Shown here one piece after another: positions 1-7,556 of a stretch of 64,000 bases of DNA (the first letter of the stretch is position 1; the number at the start of each line of letters is the position of its first letter). Below the pieces are notes generated by a model. That model did no database searches and was not told the DNA's origin. It was given only the letters and a program-made list of their open reading frames with translations. The stretch is from an uncultured Brevibacillus sp. Its GTDB lineage: Bacteria > Bacillota > Bacilli > Brevibacillales > Brevibacillaceae. The position numbers were made by a program, and so were the translations under genes. The stretch is from positions 124,001-188,000 of the forward strand of contig NZ_CANMZW010000001.1 in NCBI RefSeq assembly GCF_947502445.1, read 5' to 3'.

Positions 1-555
1 AAAGCGCAGACGATAGGGATTTCTGTCATGCAAATGAAGGCGTTGTCCACATTTGTTTTCATGCTGCTTTTGTTTGCCCTCATACTCTTTTTGACGCTAC
101 GTTTGAACCGCTCCAGACTTGGCCGCGCCTTTGAAGCGATTAAAGCAGATGAGACAGCAGCACGTGCGATGGGCTTGAAGGTGGCTTATTACAAAATGCT
201 CGCCTTTATTATCGGCTCCGTACTGGCAGGGATGTGCGGGGGGCTGTTTGCTCACATCACCACTACGATTACCCCGGACGATTTCAACTACCACAAGGTC
301 GTAGAGATTCTCTCTTATGCGGTAATCGGTGGCAGTGAGGTGGTATGGGGGCCATTGTTCGGTGCTCTTGTTTTGACGGCGCTGCCAGAAGTTTTGCGTG
401 GTTTGGCGGAGTACAAAATGCTTATGTACGGCTTGATCATGGTCACAGTGATGGCTTTCCGTCCTCATGGCTTGATTGGTACCGACACATTCCAAAAGCT
501 GTTCCGTCGCCGCAAGGGCAAACCGTCCGGAAACGAAGCGAAGGGGGGACTGTGA
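1..555 (+). CDS. livM: Branched-chain amino acid ABC transporter permease LivM, C-terminal part
   Basis: The frame is open from base 1, so the gene begins upstream of the window; about 184 residues are visible. It keeps the LivM-type tail: a cytoplasmic loop with a conserved AIKADETAARAMGL segment, the family's EAA-like contact site for the ATPases. Several hydrophobic helices and a basic C-terminus rich in Arg and Lys follow. LivM is one of two membrane subunits importing leucine, isoleucine and valine across the cytoplasmic membrane. The livG start lies one base beyond the stop, so the three liv genes are one operon. A substrate-binding protein and livH would be expected upstream, outside the window. 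Identity is firm from family features and context; substrate is inferred from the family. Confidence 0.9.
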   Translation, partial: KAQTIGISVMQMKALSTFVFMLLLFALILFLTLRLNRSRLGRAFEAIKADETAARAMGLKVAYYKMLAFIIGSVLAGMCGGLFAHITTTITPDDFNYHKVVEILSYAVIGGSEVVWGPLFGALVLTALPEVLRGLAEYKMLMYGLIMVTVMAFRPHGLIGTDTFQKLFRRRKGKPSGNEAKGGL

Positions 556-556
556 C

Positions 557-1318
557 ATGTTGCTGGAACTGACAAGTGTAGGGAAAAGCTTTGGCGGCAT
601 CACCGCCCTGCGCGATGTTTCGTTTTCGGTGCGGGAGGGTGAAATCGTTGGACTGATTGGACCCAATGGTGCGGGCAAAACGACGATTTTTAACATGGCT
701 ACGGGTATTTTTGAACCGACGACAGGTACTTTTTCGTTTGCTGGTCAGAAGCTGAACGGCATGCAGCCAAATAAAATTACAGAAATGGGCATTGCTCGTA
801 CGTTTCAAAATATTCGCTTGTTTGGTCATATGAATGCACTGGACAATGTAAAGGTTGGCTGTCATTCACGGATGAAGGCTGGTTTCTGGGCTTCCTTGCT
901 CAAAACGCCGGGACAACGGGCAGAAGAGAAAGCTGTGACGAAAAAAGCAGAAGAGCTTCTGGAGTTTGTAGGCTTGTCCGATGTAGCTGACGTGCGTTCT
1001 GATACGCTTGCTTACGGACAGCAGCGTCGATTGGAGATTGCCCGGGCGCTTGCTACAGAGCCAAAACTATTGCTTCTCGATGAGCCTGCGGCAGGAATGA
1101 TTGAGACGGAAACCAAGGCGCTCATGGAGCTCGTGCGCAAAATCCGTGATGACGGGACGACTGTTCTGCTGGTTGAGCACGATATGGGACTTGTGATGAA
1201 TTTGTGTGAAAAAGTCGTGTGCATTAACTTTGGCGTCAAGATTGCTGATGGAACGCCAGAAGAGGTACAAAATAATCCAGACGTAATTGAGGCTTACCTC
1301 GGCAAGGAGGACGAATAG
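557..1318 (+). CDS. livG: Branched-chain amino acid ABC transporter ATPase LivG
   Basis: A 253-residue ABC ATPase. Visible motifs are Walker A GPNGAGKTT near residue 36, the signature as AYGQQRRLEIARAL (the LivG form, with YGQQ in place of SGGQ), Walker B LLLLDEPAAGM, and the H-loop VEHDMGLV. The YGQQ signature and the GIARTFQNIRLF Q-loop separate LivG from LivF. The ATG at 557 is chosen because a strong AAGGGGGG site sits just before it; an upstream in-frame GTG at 476 would overlap livM deeply and has no such site. It energises the LivHM permease together with LivF, which begins two bases after its stop. Confidence 0.93.
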   Translation: MLLELTSVGKSFGGITALRDVSFSVREGEIVGLIGPNGAGKTTIFNMATGIFEPTTGTFSFAGQKLNGMQPNKITEMGIARTFQNIRLFGHMNALDNVKVGCHSRMKAGFWASLLKTPGQRAEEKAVTKKAEELLEFVGLSDVADVRSDTLAYGQQRRLEIARALATEPKLLLLDEPAAGMIETETKALMELVRKIRDDGTTVLLVEHDMGLVMNLCEKVVCINFGVKIADGTPEEVQNNPDVIEAYLGKEDE

Positions 1319-1319
1319 C

Positions 1320-2033
1320 ATGCTTAGCATACAAAACCTGACGACCTCCTACGGTCAAATCAAGGCGATTCGGGGAATTTCTCTGGAGGTGCCGGAGGGC
1401 AAGATCGTTTCGCTCATTGGCGCAAACGGCGCTGGGAAAACGACCACGATGCGCACGATTGCAGGTCAGCTGAGGCCTGAGGCAGGGACCATTACGTTTC
1501 GCGGGCAGCGCATCGAAGGCGCAAAGCCGCATCAGATCGTAAAAACAGGACTGGCACTCGTACCGGAAGGCCGTGCCATCTTGGGTAAAATGACCGTGCT
1601 GGAAAACCTCGAGATGGGTGCGTTTCAGCGCAACGACGTGCAAGGAATCAAGGATGACATGGAAAAAATGATGGCGTGGTTCCCGATATTAAAGGAACGG
1701 CTGACGCAATTGGGTGGAACGATGTCGGGTGGACAGCAGCAAATGCTGGCGATTGCTAGAGCATTGATGTCCAGACCTAAGCTGCTGCTTTTAGATGAGC
1801 CGTCGATGGGACTGGCGCCGATTGTCGTGTCCGATATTTTCAAGGTAATCAAACAGATCAACGCAGAGGGAACGACGGTACTGCTCGTGGAGCAAAACGT
1901 CAAGCAGGCGCTGAAAATCGCTGACCTCGGGTATGTTCTTGAGGCTGGACAAATTGTACTCGAAGGCACGGCTGAGTCGCTGTTAAACGACGAACGTGTA
2001 AAGGAAGCGTATCTGGGAGGACGAAAGCACTAG
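1320..2033 (+). CDS. livF: Branched-chain amino acid ABC transporter ATPase LivF
   Basis: A 237-residue ABC ATPase, the second nucleotide-binding subunit of the liv importer. It shows Walker A GANGAGKTTTMR near residue 34, the signature MSGGQQQMLAIARAL, Walker B LLLLDEPSMGL and the H-loop VEQNVKQAL typical of LivF. The ATG at 1320 follows a CAAGGAGGA site inside the end of livG, so translation is probably coupled. An upstream TTG in the same frame at 1287 is less likely. A hairpin with a T-run follows immediately, making livF the last gene of the operon. Confidence 0.93.
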   Translation: MLSIQNLTTSYGQIKAIRGISLEVPEGKIVSLIGANGAGKTTTMRTIAGQLRPEAGTITFRGQRIEGAKPHQIVKTGLALVPEGRAILGKMTVLENLEMGAFQRNDVQGIKDDMEKMMAWFPILKERLTQLGGTMSGGQQQMLAIARALMSRPKLLLLDEPSMGLAPIVVSDIFKVIKQINAEGTTVLLVEQNVKQALKIADLGYVLEAGQIVLEGTAESLLNDERVKEAYLGGRKH

Positions 2034-2057
2034 CTATTCGAACACACATAGTAAGGA

Positions 2058-2095
2058 AAAACTGTCGCTGGAAACTCGAGGCGGCAGTTTTTTTC
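2058..2095 (+). terminator. Intrinsic terminator of the liv operon
   Basis: An AAACTGTCGC / GCGGCAGTTT stem closes a loop of about ten bases and runs into seven T residues, 25 bases after the livF stop. Confidence 0.85.
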
Positions 2096-2164
2096 AGTTG
2101 TCATCCATGGTACTATGAAGAGTGGAACGTATATTCCTATCACGATGTTTTTGAGGAAGGGTGC

Positions 2165-2419
2165 TTGATCGCCGTGACAGCAAAACTGTCCAGAGAACAA
2201 ACCGAATACCTTGTTCATCAAGTGCAGCGATATTTTCTTGAAGAACAATCTGAACAATTAGGGAATCTGGAAACAGAAGATCTCATTGCCTTTTTTGCCA
2301 AGGAGCTTGGCCCCTTCTTTTACAACCAAGGGGTTCAGGATAGCCGCAAGCTGTTGACTGAACGCATGAGCTCGCTTGAGGATGAGCTGTACGTGCTGGA
2401 AAAACCGATTAAAATATAG
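2165..2419 (+). CDS. DUF2164 family small protein
   Basis: An 84-residue acidic protein matching what I remember of DUF2164: a KLSREQTEYLVHQVQRYF start, a central EDLIAFFAKELGPFFYNQGVQD core, and a helical tail rich in Glu and Leu. The FYNQGV...D segment is the family hallmark. No function is established. The start is a TTG at 2165 preceded by GAGGAAGGG; an internal GTG at 2174 is an alternative. It lies 20 bases before uvrC on the same strand and probably shares its transcript, which says little about its role. Confidence 0.75.
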   Translation: MIAVTAKLSREQTEYLVHQVQRYFLEEQSEQLGNLETEDLIAFFAKELGPFFYNQGVQDSRKLLTERMSSLEDELYVLEKPIKI

Positions 2420-2439
2420 ATTGAGGAGGGGGAGCAGCC

Positions 2440-4221
2440 ATGAATAGCTCCTTGAAAGATAAGCTGGCCGTCCTGCCAGAGAAGCCAGGCTGCTACCTGA
2501 TGAAAAATGCGAGCGGGGAAATCATTTACGTCGGTAAGGCCAAAGTGCTAAAAAATCGCGTTCGCTCGTATTTTACAGGCAGTCATAATGGAAAAACGCA
2601 GCTTCTGGTCAGTGAAATTGTGGACTTTGAGTATATCGTTGTATCGTCAGCGATCGAGGCGCTCATTTTGGAGTGCAATCTGATCAAAAAGCATGATCCG
2701 CGCTATAATGTCATGCTCCGTGATGACAAGACGTACCCGTACATCAAGATTACGAATGAGGCCCAGCCACGTCTGGAAATTACGCGCAAGGTACTAAAAG
2801 ACAAAGCAAAGTATTTTGGGCCGTATCCAAATGCCGGCGATGCCTCCGAGGTAAAAAAGCTGCTTGATAGGCTCTATCCTCTGCGCAAATGCCGTAATAT
2901 GCCCAAGCAGGTGTGTCTCTATCACCATTTGGGACAATGTCTCGCTCCCTGTGTATACGAAGTGACGGATGAGGAGAATCGGCGTCTGGTCGAAGAGATC
3001 AGCCGGTTCCTCGATGGCGGTCACGAAGAGATGAAACAGCAGCTGACCGAGAAAATGATGCAAGCCGCTGAAAGCATGGAGTTCGAACGGGCAAAGGAAT
3101 ACCGCGACCAGATCAAGAGTATCGAAGCGGTCATGGAAAAGCAGAAGATTACCTTTGCCGATACCGTGGATCGGGATATTATCGGGTTTGCTGTCGAAAA
3201 GGGCTGGATGTGTATCCAGATTTTTTACATGCGCCAGGGCAAAATGATCGAGCGTCAAACGACCTCTTTTCCTTATTACGGTGAGGAAAACGAGGATTTC
3301 ATGTCCTACGTCAGCCAGTTTTACTACGATAAACAAAACGCCCTGCCGAAAGAAATTCTGCTTCCTGAACAAAGCGACACAGAGCTTTTGAGCGACTGGC
3401 TCGGAATCAAAGTCCATGCTCCTAAACGTAGCAAAAAGCGAGAGCTGGTACAAATGGCATCTGAGAACGCCAGGATCGCCCTGCAGGAGAAGTTTGCGCT
3501 CATGTCAAAGGATGATGCTCGTACGGTTCAGGCTGTACACAATCTGGGGTATATTCTGGGAATTGGCGTCCCGCATCGCATCGAGGCGTTTGACAACTCC
3601 AACATCCAGGGAACAGAGCCAGTATCCGCGATGATCGTGTTTACGGATGGTCGTCCGGACAAAAAGGAATACCGCAAATTCAAAATCAAAACAGTCGAAG
3701 GCCCAGATGATTACGGCTCCATGCGAGAGGTTATTCGTCGGCGTTACTCGCGCTTGCTCAAGGAGAATCAGCCGATGCCTGATCTCATCGTCATGGACGG
3801 TGGCAAAGGACAAATCACTGCCGCCATGGATGTATTGGAAAATGAGCTTGGGCTCTATATCCCCGTCTGTGGCTTGGCAAAGGACGAGAAGCACCGCACC
3901 GCGCAGCTTCTGTTTGGGGACCCGCCAGAGCCGGTCAATCTGAAACGCGACAGCTACGAGTTTTACTTGCTGCAGCGGATTCAGGACGAGGTGCACCGTT
4001 TTGTAATCACCTTCCACCGGCAGTCCCGTACAAAAACGATGCTCTCCTCTCAGCTGGATGAGATTCCGGGCATCGGGGAAAAGCGTCGCAAGCTTCTCTT
4101 TACGCATTTTGGCTCGATGAAAAAAATGCGCGAGGCTACGGTAGAAGATTTCCGTCAGCTAGGAATCGGCGACAAGCTGGCGAGAGAAATAATCGCCCAT
4201 TTGCGAAAGCTTGAGTCGTAG
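2440..4221 (+). CDS. uvrC: UvrABC excinuclease subunit C
   Basis: A 593-residue protein, the usual UvrC length. The N-terminal GIY-YIG nuclease domain shows GCYLM near residue 17 and IIYVGKA near 28. A Cys cluster ([13 protein letters not shown]) near residue 165 follows. The UvrB-binding UVR motif ([11 protein letters not shown]) lies near 215, then the RNase H-like nuclease domain, then tandem helix-hairpin-helix motifs around 542-590 ([18 protein letters not shown]). UvrC makes both incisions flanking bulky lesions in nucleotide excision repair with UvrA and UvrB. Start is fixed by GAGGAGGGG just upstream. uvrA and uvrB are not in the window. Confidence 0.97.
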   Translation: MNSSLKDKLAVLPEKPGCYLMKNASGEIIYVGKAKVLKNRVRSYFTGSHNGKTQLLVSEIVDFEYIVVSSAIEALILECNLIKKHDPRYNVMLRDDKTYPYIKITNEAQPRLEITRKVLKDKAKYFGPYPNAGDASEVKKLLDRLYPLRKCRNMPKQVCLYHHLGQCLAPCVYEVTDEENRRLVEEISRFLDGGHEEMKQQLTEKMMQAAESMEFERAKEYRDQIKSIEAVMEKQKITFADTVDRDIIGFAVEKGWMCIQIFYMRQGKMIERQTTSFPYYGEENEDFMSYVSQFYYDKQNALPKEILLPEQSDTELLSDWLGIKVHAPKRSKKRELVQMASENARIALQEKFALMSKDDARTVQAVHNLGYILGIGVPHRIEAFDNSNIQGTEPVSAMIVFTDGRPDKKEYRKFKIKTVEGPDDYGSMREVIRRRYSRLLKENQPMPDLIVMDGGKGQITAAMDVLENELGLYIPVCGLAKDEKHRTAQLLFGDPPEPVNLKRDSYEFYLLQRIQDEVHRFVITFHRQSRTKTMLSSQLDEIPGIGEKRRKLLFTHFGSMKKMREATVEDFRQLGIGDKLAREIIAHLRKLES

Positions 4222-4240
4222 GAATACTCCGATAAAATGA

Positions 4241-4269
4241 TTGAACGATTTTTCTTCCCATGATATAAT
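4241..4269 (+). promoter_or_regulatory. SigA-type promoter of the lysine riboswitch / lysC unit
   Basis: TTGAAC at 4241-4246 and a perfect TATAAT at 4264-4269 are separated by exactly 17 bases. It lies 20 bases after uvrC and just before the first stem of the riboswitch. Confidence 0.8.
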
Positions 4270-4289
4270 GCGATTCAAACAGAATAGTT

Positions 4290-4625
4290 AGCCTCACTTC
4301 CATATATGGAGTGAGGTAGAGGCGCGAAAACCAAGAGTACCACCCTGAGATCGGGTATCTGTGAAGGGAACGGGAAAGGGGAATTCGCCGAAGTCTGGAG
4401 GAAAACCCGCTTTTCTCCACGCTGGGTCTGCATTGAATAAATGCAGGACTGTCATCTCGGCAATCACCAGTTGCCAGATGGAGAGCTATCTCACGGTGAG
4501 TCCGTGTGTAATCATGATGGTTGGTTCTGTCATGCTGCATGGGCCGCGTGTATTGGAAGGGAGGAACCGGTATGTCGAAACAATAGGCAGCGGCAGGTCT
4601 TATTCCTCGTCGATGCCTTTTTTTA
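4290..4625 (+). promoter_or_regulatory. Lysine riboswitch (L-box) upstream of lysC
   Basis: The leader begins with a GCCTCACTTC / GGAGTGAGG hairpin and then shows conserved L-box blocks: GTAGAGGCGCG, AAGAGTA, the GGGAAAGGGG / CGCCGAAG element, the hairpin with GCATTGAATAAATGC and the GTGAGTCCG loop. It ends in a hairpin followed by a T-run. Position directly before an aspartokinase gene is the classic context. Lysine binding is expected to favour the terminator and stop lysC transcription. Outer boundaries are approximate. Confidence 0.92.
4586..4625 (+). terminator. Riboswitch expression-platform terminator
   Basis: GGCAGCGGCAGG pairs imperfectly (one mismatch, one bulge) with CCTCGTCGATGCC and is followed by seven T residues. 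This is the lysine-dependent attenuator. The 138 bases from here to lysC (about 4640-4740) hold no gene and are strikingly A-rich, with two near-repeats of AGAGAAA..CCATA. Confidence 0.8.
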
Positions 4626-4763
4626 ATAAATTGACGTAATCACTTAAAAAGAGAAATAGAGAAACCATACAAAAAAACAAAAAAAGAGATTATACAAATA
4701 CAAAAAGAGAAAACCATAAAAAAACCGAACATCATTGGATATGAGAAAAGGGAGAGAAGCCGC

Positions 4764-6002
4764 ATGGGGTTGATCGTGCAGAAATACGGAGGCACCTCTG
4801 TAGGTACCATTGAGCGAATTTTACGAGTAGCGGACCGAATCATCACATACAAGGAGGAAGGGCATGATGTGGTCGTGGTAGTCTCTGCGATGGGCAAATC
4901 TACTGATGTACTGGTAGATCTCGCTAGGCAGATTACCCCATTCCCATCGGAGCGAGAAATGGATATGCTGCTGACCACGGGGGAGCAGGTATCGATTTCA
5001 CTTTTGGCCATGGCCTTGCATACGAAAGGCTACGATGCCATTTCCTTGACTGGATGGCAAGCAGGCATTACGACTGAAGCGATTCACGGCAGAGCGAGAA
5101 TTAAGCATATCGATTCAGAGCGGATTCAATCCGAGCTGGACCGTGGACATGTCGTGATTGTGGCTGGCTTCCAAGGAATCAGTGATGAGGGTGAAATCAC
5201 GACGCTCGGCCGCGGTGGATCGGATACATCCGCGGTTACATTAGCAGCAAGCCTGGATGCAGACAAATGCGAGATTTTTACCGACGTGTCAGGTGTGTAC
5301 ACGGCTGATCCACGGATGGTCCCGGCAGCAAGCAAGCTGGACATGATCTCCTACGATGAGATGCTGGAATTGGCAAACCTGGGAGCGGGTGTACTACATC
5401 CACGTTCGGTAGAGGCTGCTAAGAAATATAAAGTACGGCTGGTTGTCCGCTCCAGCTTTACTGCTGAAGATGGTACGTACGTTGAGGAGGTTGCCAACAT
5501 GGAAACAGGAAGAGTAGTGAGTGGAGTCGCACATGACGAAGATGTCGCAAAAATTACGGTTATCGGGATGCCTGCCAAGGTAGGTACACTCTCTCGCCTA
5601 TTCAATACACTGGCGGACAATCAGGTAAACGTGGATATTATTATCCAAAGCTCTTACGATGCGGCAGTGACGAACATTTCGTTTACGGTAACTGGTGACG
5701 ATCTGACCAAAGCCATAAATACGTTGAATGCCAATCAGTCAGAGCTAGGCTTTGAAAAAGTCGATTATGAAGAAAATCTGACCAAAGTATCCATCGTAGG
5801 CTCCGGTATGATCAACAATCCAGGGGTTGCAGCTGAAATGTTCCGCGTTTTGGCTGAGAAGGAAATTTCTATTAAAATGGTATCTACTTCCGATATCAAA
5901 GTATCATGCGTCATACCAGCCAGCTTGACTGAGCTTGCTGTTTGCAGTCTCCATTCGGCTTATGGTCTCGATGTAGCTGAAACAGCTGTTGTTCACGGCT
6001 AA
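4764..6002 (+). CDS. lysC: Aspartokinase II (alpha subunit)
   Basis: A 412-residue aspartate kinase, the first step from aspartate to lysine, methionine, threonine and diaminopimelate. The kinase domain opens with VQKYGGTSVG and includes TTLGRGGSDTSA near residue 150 and FTDVSGVYTADPR near 170. Two ACT domains follow (from about 265 and 345), giving allosteric control. Length and the internal beta-subunit start match Bacillus lysine-sensitive aspartokinase II. GAAAAGGGAGAG precedes the ATG. The lysine riboswitch upstream supports lysine control of expression. Confidence 0.95.
   Translation: MGLIVQKYGGTSVGTIERILRVADRIITYKEEGHDVVVVVSAMGKSTDVLVDLARQITPFPSEREMDMLLTTGEQVSISLLAMALHTKGYDAISLTGWQAGITTEAIHGRARIKHIDSERIQSELDRGHVVIVAGFQGISDEGEITTLGRGGSDTSAVTLAASLDADKCEIFTDVSGVYTADPRMVPAASKLDMISYDEMLELANLGAGVLHPRSVEAAKKYKVRLVVRSSFTAEDGTYVEEVANMETGRVVSGVAHDEDVAKITVIGMPAKVGTLSRLFNTLADNQVNVDIIIQSSYDAAVTNISFTVTGDDLTKAINTLNANQSELGFEKVDYEENLTKVSIVGSGMINNPGVAAEMFRVLAEKEISIKMVSTSDIKVSCVIPASLTELAVCSLHSAYGLDVAETAVVHG
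5499..6002 (+). CDS. lysC: Aspartokinase II beta subunit from an internal start in lysC
   Basis: Inside lysC an in-frame ATG (codon 246) is preceded by TTGAGGAGG at 5482-5490 with eight bases of spacing, a near-ideal ribosome binding site buried in coding sequence. Translation from it would give a 167-residue protein made of only the two ACT domains. Bacillus aspartokinase II is known to contain such an in-frame beta subunit in an alpha2-beta2 enzyme. The site is seen directly; its use here is inferred. Confidence 0.75.
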   Translation: METGRVVSGVAHDEDVAKITVIGMPAKVGTLSRLFNTLADNQVNVDIIIQSSYDAAVTNISFTVTGDDLTKAINTLNANQSELGFEKVDYEENLTKVSIVGSGMINNPGVAAEMFRVLAEKEISIKMVSTSDIKVSCVIPASLTELAVCSLHSAYGLDVAETAVVHG

Positions 6003-6021
6003 TCACTGCCACCATCATGAA

Positions 6022-6052
6022 TCCCCCTCTCCTCTACAGGTAGAGGGGGCTA
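6022..6052. terminator. Hairpin between converging lysC and yslB
   Basis: CCCCCTCT and AGAGGGGG form a strong stem around an 11-base loop between two converging genes. There is no long T-run on either side, so it may act only as a weak bidirectional terminator or an RNA 3'-end stabiliser. Confidence 0.5.
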
Positions 6053-6069
6053 CTTATGTGAGCGGATGC

Positions 6070-6522
6070 TCAATTTTTGCTGCGTGCAATAATTCGAATT
6101 ATATTCCTTTTATCTATTTCCAATTGGGCGACGACTTCTGTTTGCTTCCACGACTCTAGCGCTCCGGCAATGATTCCGGCTTCCAAGGATAGCGTGCGGC
6201 ATAGGCGTTCAGGGGATTGATACTGGTAAATGGAATGAGAGAGCTTGTAGGTGATGCCTTGCTCTGATGACTCTACGAGGTCTAATTGACCCAGTCCGAG
6301 TCGCATGAACGGGTGAATGATACCCGTTTCAGCTGTGATCCGAATTTTTCGGCCCATTTCCTTGCCAAGCCAGTACAGAATAGGGCTCTCGCTCTCGCCT
6401 AACAGGGCGTTGGACAGCGTTTCACGTAGTAGGTGGTAGCCTAAATAAGGCATGCTCATGCGCTCGGCATAAAGAATCGTTTGGGCAGGCAACAGGGCTG
6501 CCAGTTGATCCGTCTCTTTCAT
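6070..6522 (-). CDS. yslB: YslB-like protein (DUF2507)
   Basis: A 150-residue protein resembling Bacillus YslB, with the conserved LGYHLLRETL, ILYWLGKEMGR and FYLGPGIIAG-like stretch (here LSLEAGIIAGALE). The family adopts a V4R/haem-NO-binding-like fold; its cellular role is not established. In Bacillus subtilis yslB also lies beside sdhCAB, so the neighbourhood supports the call. Here it is divergent from sdhC. The ATG at 6522 follows GGAGGGAGC on the minus strand. Confidence 0.8.
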   Translation of the reverse strand: MKETDQLAALLPAQTILYAERMSMPYLGYHLLRETLSNALLGESESPILYWLGKEMGRKIRITAETGIIHPFMRLGLGQLDLVESSEQGITYKLSHSIYQYQSPERLCRTLSLEAGIIAGALESWKQTEVVAQLEIDKRNIIRIIARSKN

Positions 6523-6644
6523 TTTGCTCCCTCCTGTCTGTACTAGACTATGAGAGAGTCGCTATTTTCATGACCAATCATGGAGAGAAAAATAGCATAA
6601 TTGAACAAAGTTATTCTATCAATGTATTTAGTCTATTGATTGTC

Positions 6645-6673
6645 TTGACGCTCTCAGTCGACAAGAGTACAAT
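6645..6673 (+). promoter_or_regulatory. Probable SigA promoter of sdhCAB
   Basis: TTGACG at 6645-6650 and TACAAT at 6668-6673 are spaced by 17 bases. It is the best promoter match in the 404-base gap between yslB and sdhC and predicts a leader of about 245 bases. The rest of the gap holds no gene that I can see. Confidence 0.65.
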
Positions 6674-6926
6674 TGGATTTGGTCAAAGTTTTGCCCAACT
6701 TTTTTTCGTATTTTGACACATTCCGACAAGGTGGGACGAGACGAAAGACGGTTTTTTCGTCATGTCTAACAGGAATTGCAATGGGTTAGGATATTGGAGA
6801 AAAGGTCTATACAAAAAAGTTGCGACTATTTTGTTGACCGCTTGCGGGCAGATCAGATTTTTTGAAAAACGTCGAGACGTTTTTCACAACAACGAGCGTT
6901 ACATACATTGAAAGGGGGACCATGGT

Positions 6927-7538
6927 ATGGCGAAAGGCAATAGCTTTCTCAGCCACAAGCTGCACTCACTTCTCGGTTTGTTTCCGATCGGGCTCTTCTT
7001 GCTGTTTCACTTGACAGCTAACTATCAAGCGACCCGCGGAGCCGAAGCTTTCAACCAGACAGTTGGTCTGATTGAAAATGTTCCACTTCTATTGGTAGTT
7101 GAATTTGTTTTCATCTACATCCCAATCCTGTTTCACGCTGTTTACGGTCTCTACATTGCATTCCAAGCGAAGCAAAACGTAGGGAACTTCGGTTACTTCA
7201 GAAACCAAATGTTTCTGTGGCAACGGGTAACAGGTATCATTACACTCATTTTCATTGTTTGGCACGTATGGGAAACCCGCATCCAAAAAGCAATGGGTGT
7301 ACACGTAGACTTCGATATGGTGGCTAACATTTTCAGCAGCCCTGCAATGATCGTATTCTACACTATCGGGATCATCAGTACGGTTTTCCACTTCTCCAAC
7401 GGACTCTGGTCGTTCCTGGTTCACTGGGGAATTACGGTTGGACCGCGTTCCCAACGAGTTGCAACATACCTGACAATGGTCGTATTCGTAGTCGTAACTT
7501 TCATCGGCTTGCGCGCGATGTCAGCTTTCATTCTGTAG
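6927..7538 (+). CDS. sdhC: Succinate dehydrogenase cytochrome b558 subunit
   Basis: A 203-residue membrane subunit with about five hydrophobic helices and histidines suited to haem binding (HKLHSL near the N-terminus, LFHLTANYQ, HAVYGLY, IVWHVWETR, VFHFSNGLW). It matches the Bacillus single-subunit dihaem SdhC, which anchors the flavoprotein and iron-sulfur subunits and passes electrons to menaquinone. A GAAAGGGGG site precedes the ATG. First gene of sdhCAB, 18 bases before sdhA. Confidence 0.95.
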   Translation: MAKGNSFLSHKLHSLLGLFPIGLFLLFHLTANYQATRGAEAFNQTVGLIENVPLLLVVEFVFIYIPILFHAVYGLYIAFQAKQNVGNFGYFRNQMFLWQRVTGIITLIFIVWHVWETRIQKAMGVHVDFDMVANIFSSPAMIVFYTIGIISTVFHFSNGLWSFLVHWGITVGPRSQRVATYLTMVVFVVVTFIGLRAMSAFIL

Positions 7539-7556
7539 GGATAGGGGGACTAAACA

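Noticed and set aside
3505..4107. 200-codon frame antisense to uvrC
   Set aside because: Lies wholly within uvrC and has no start context.
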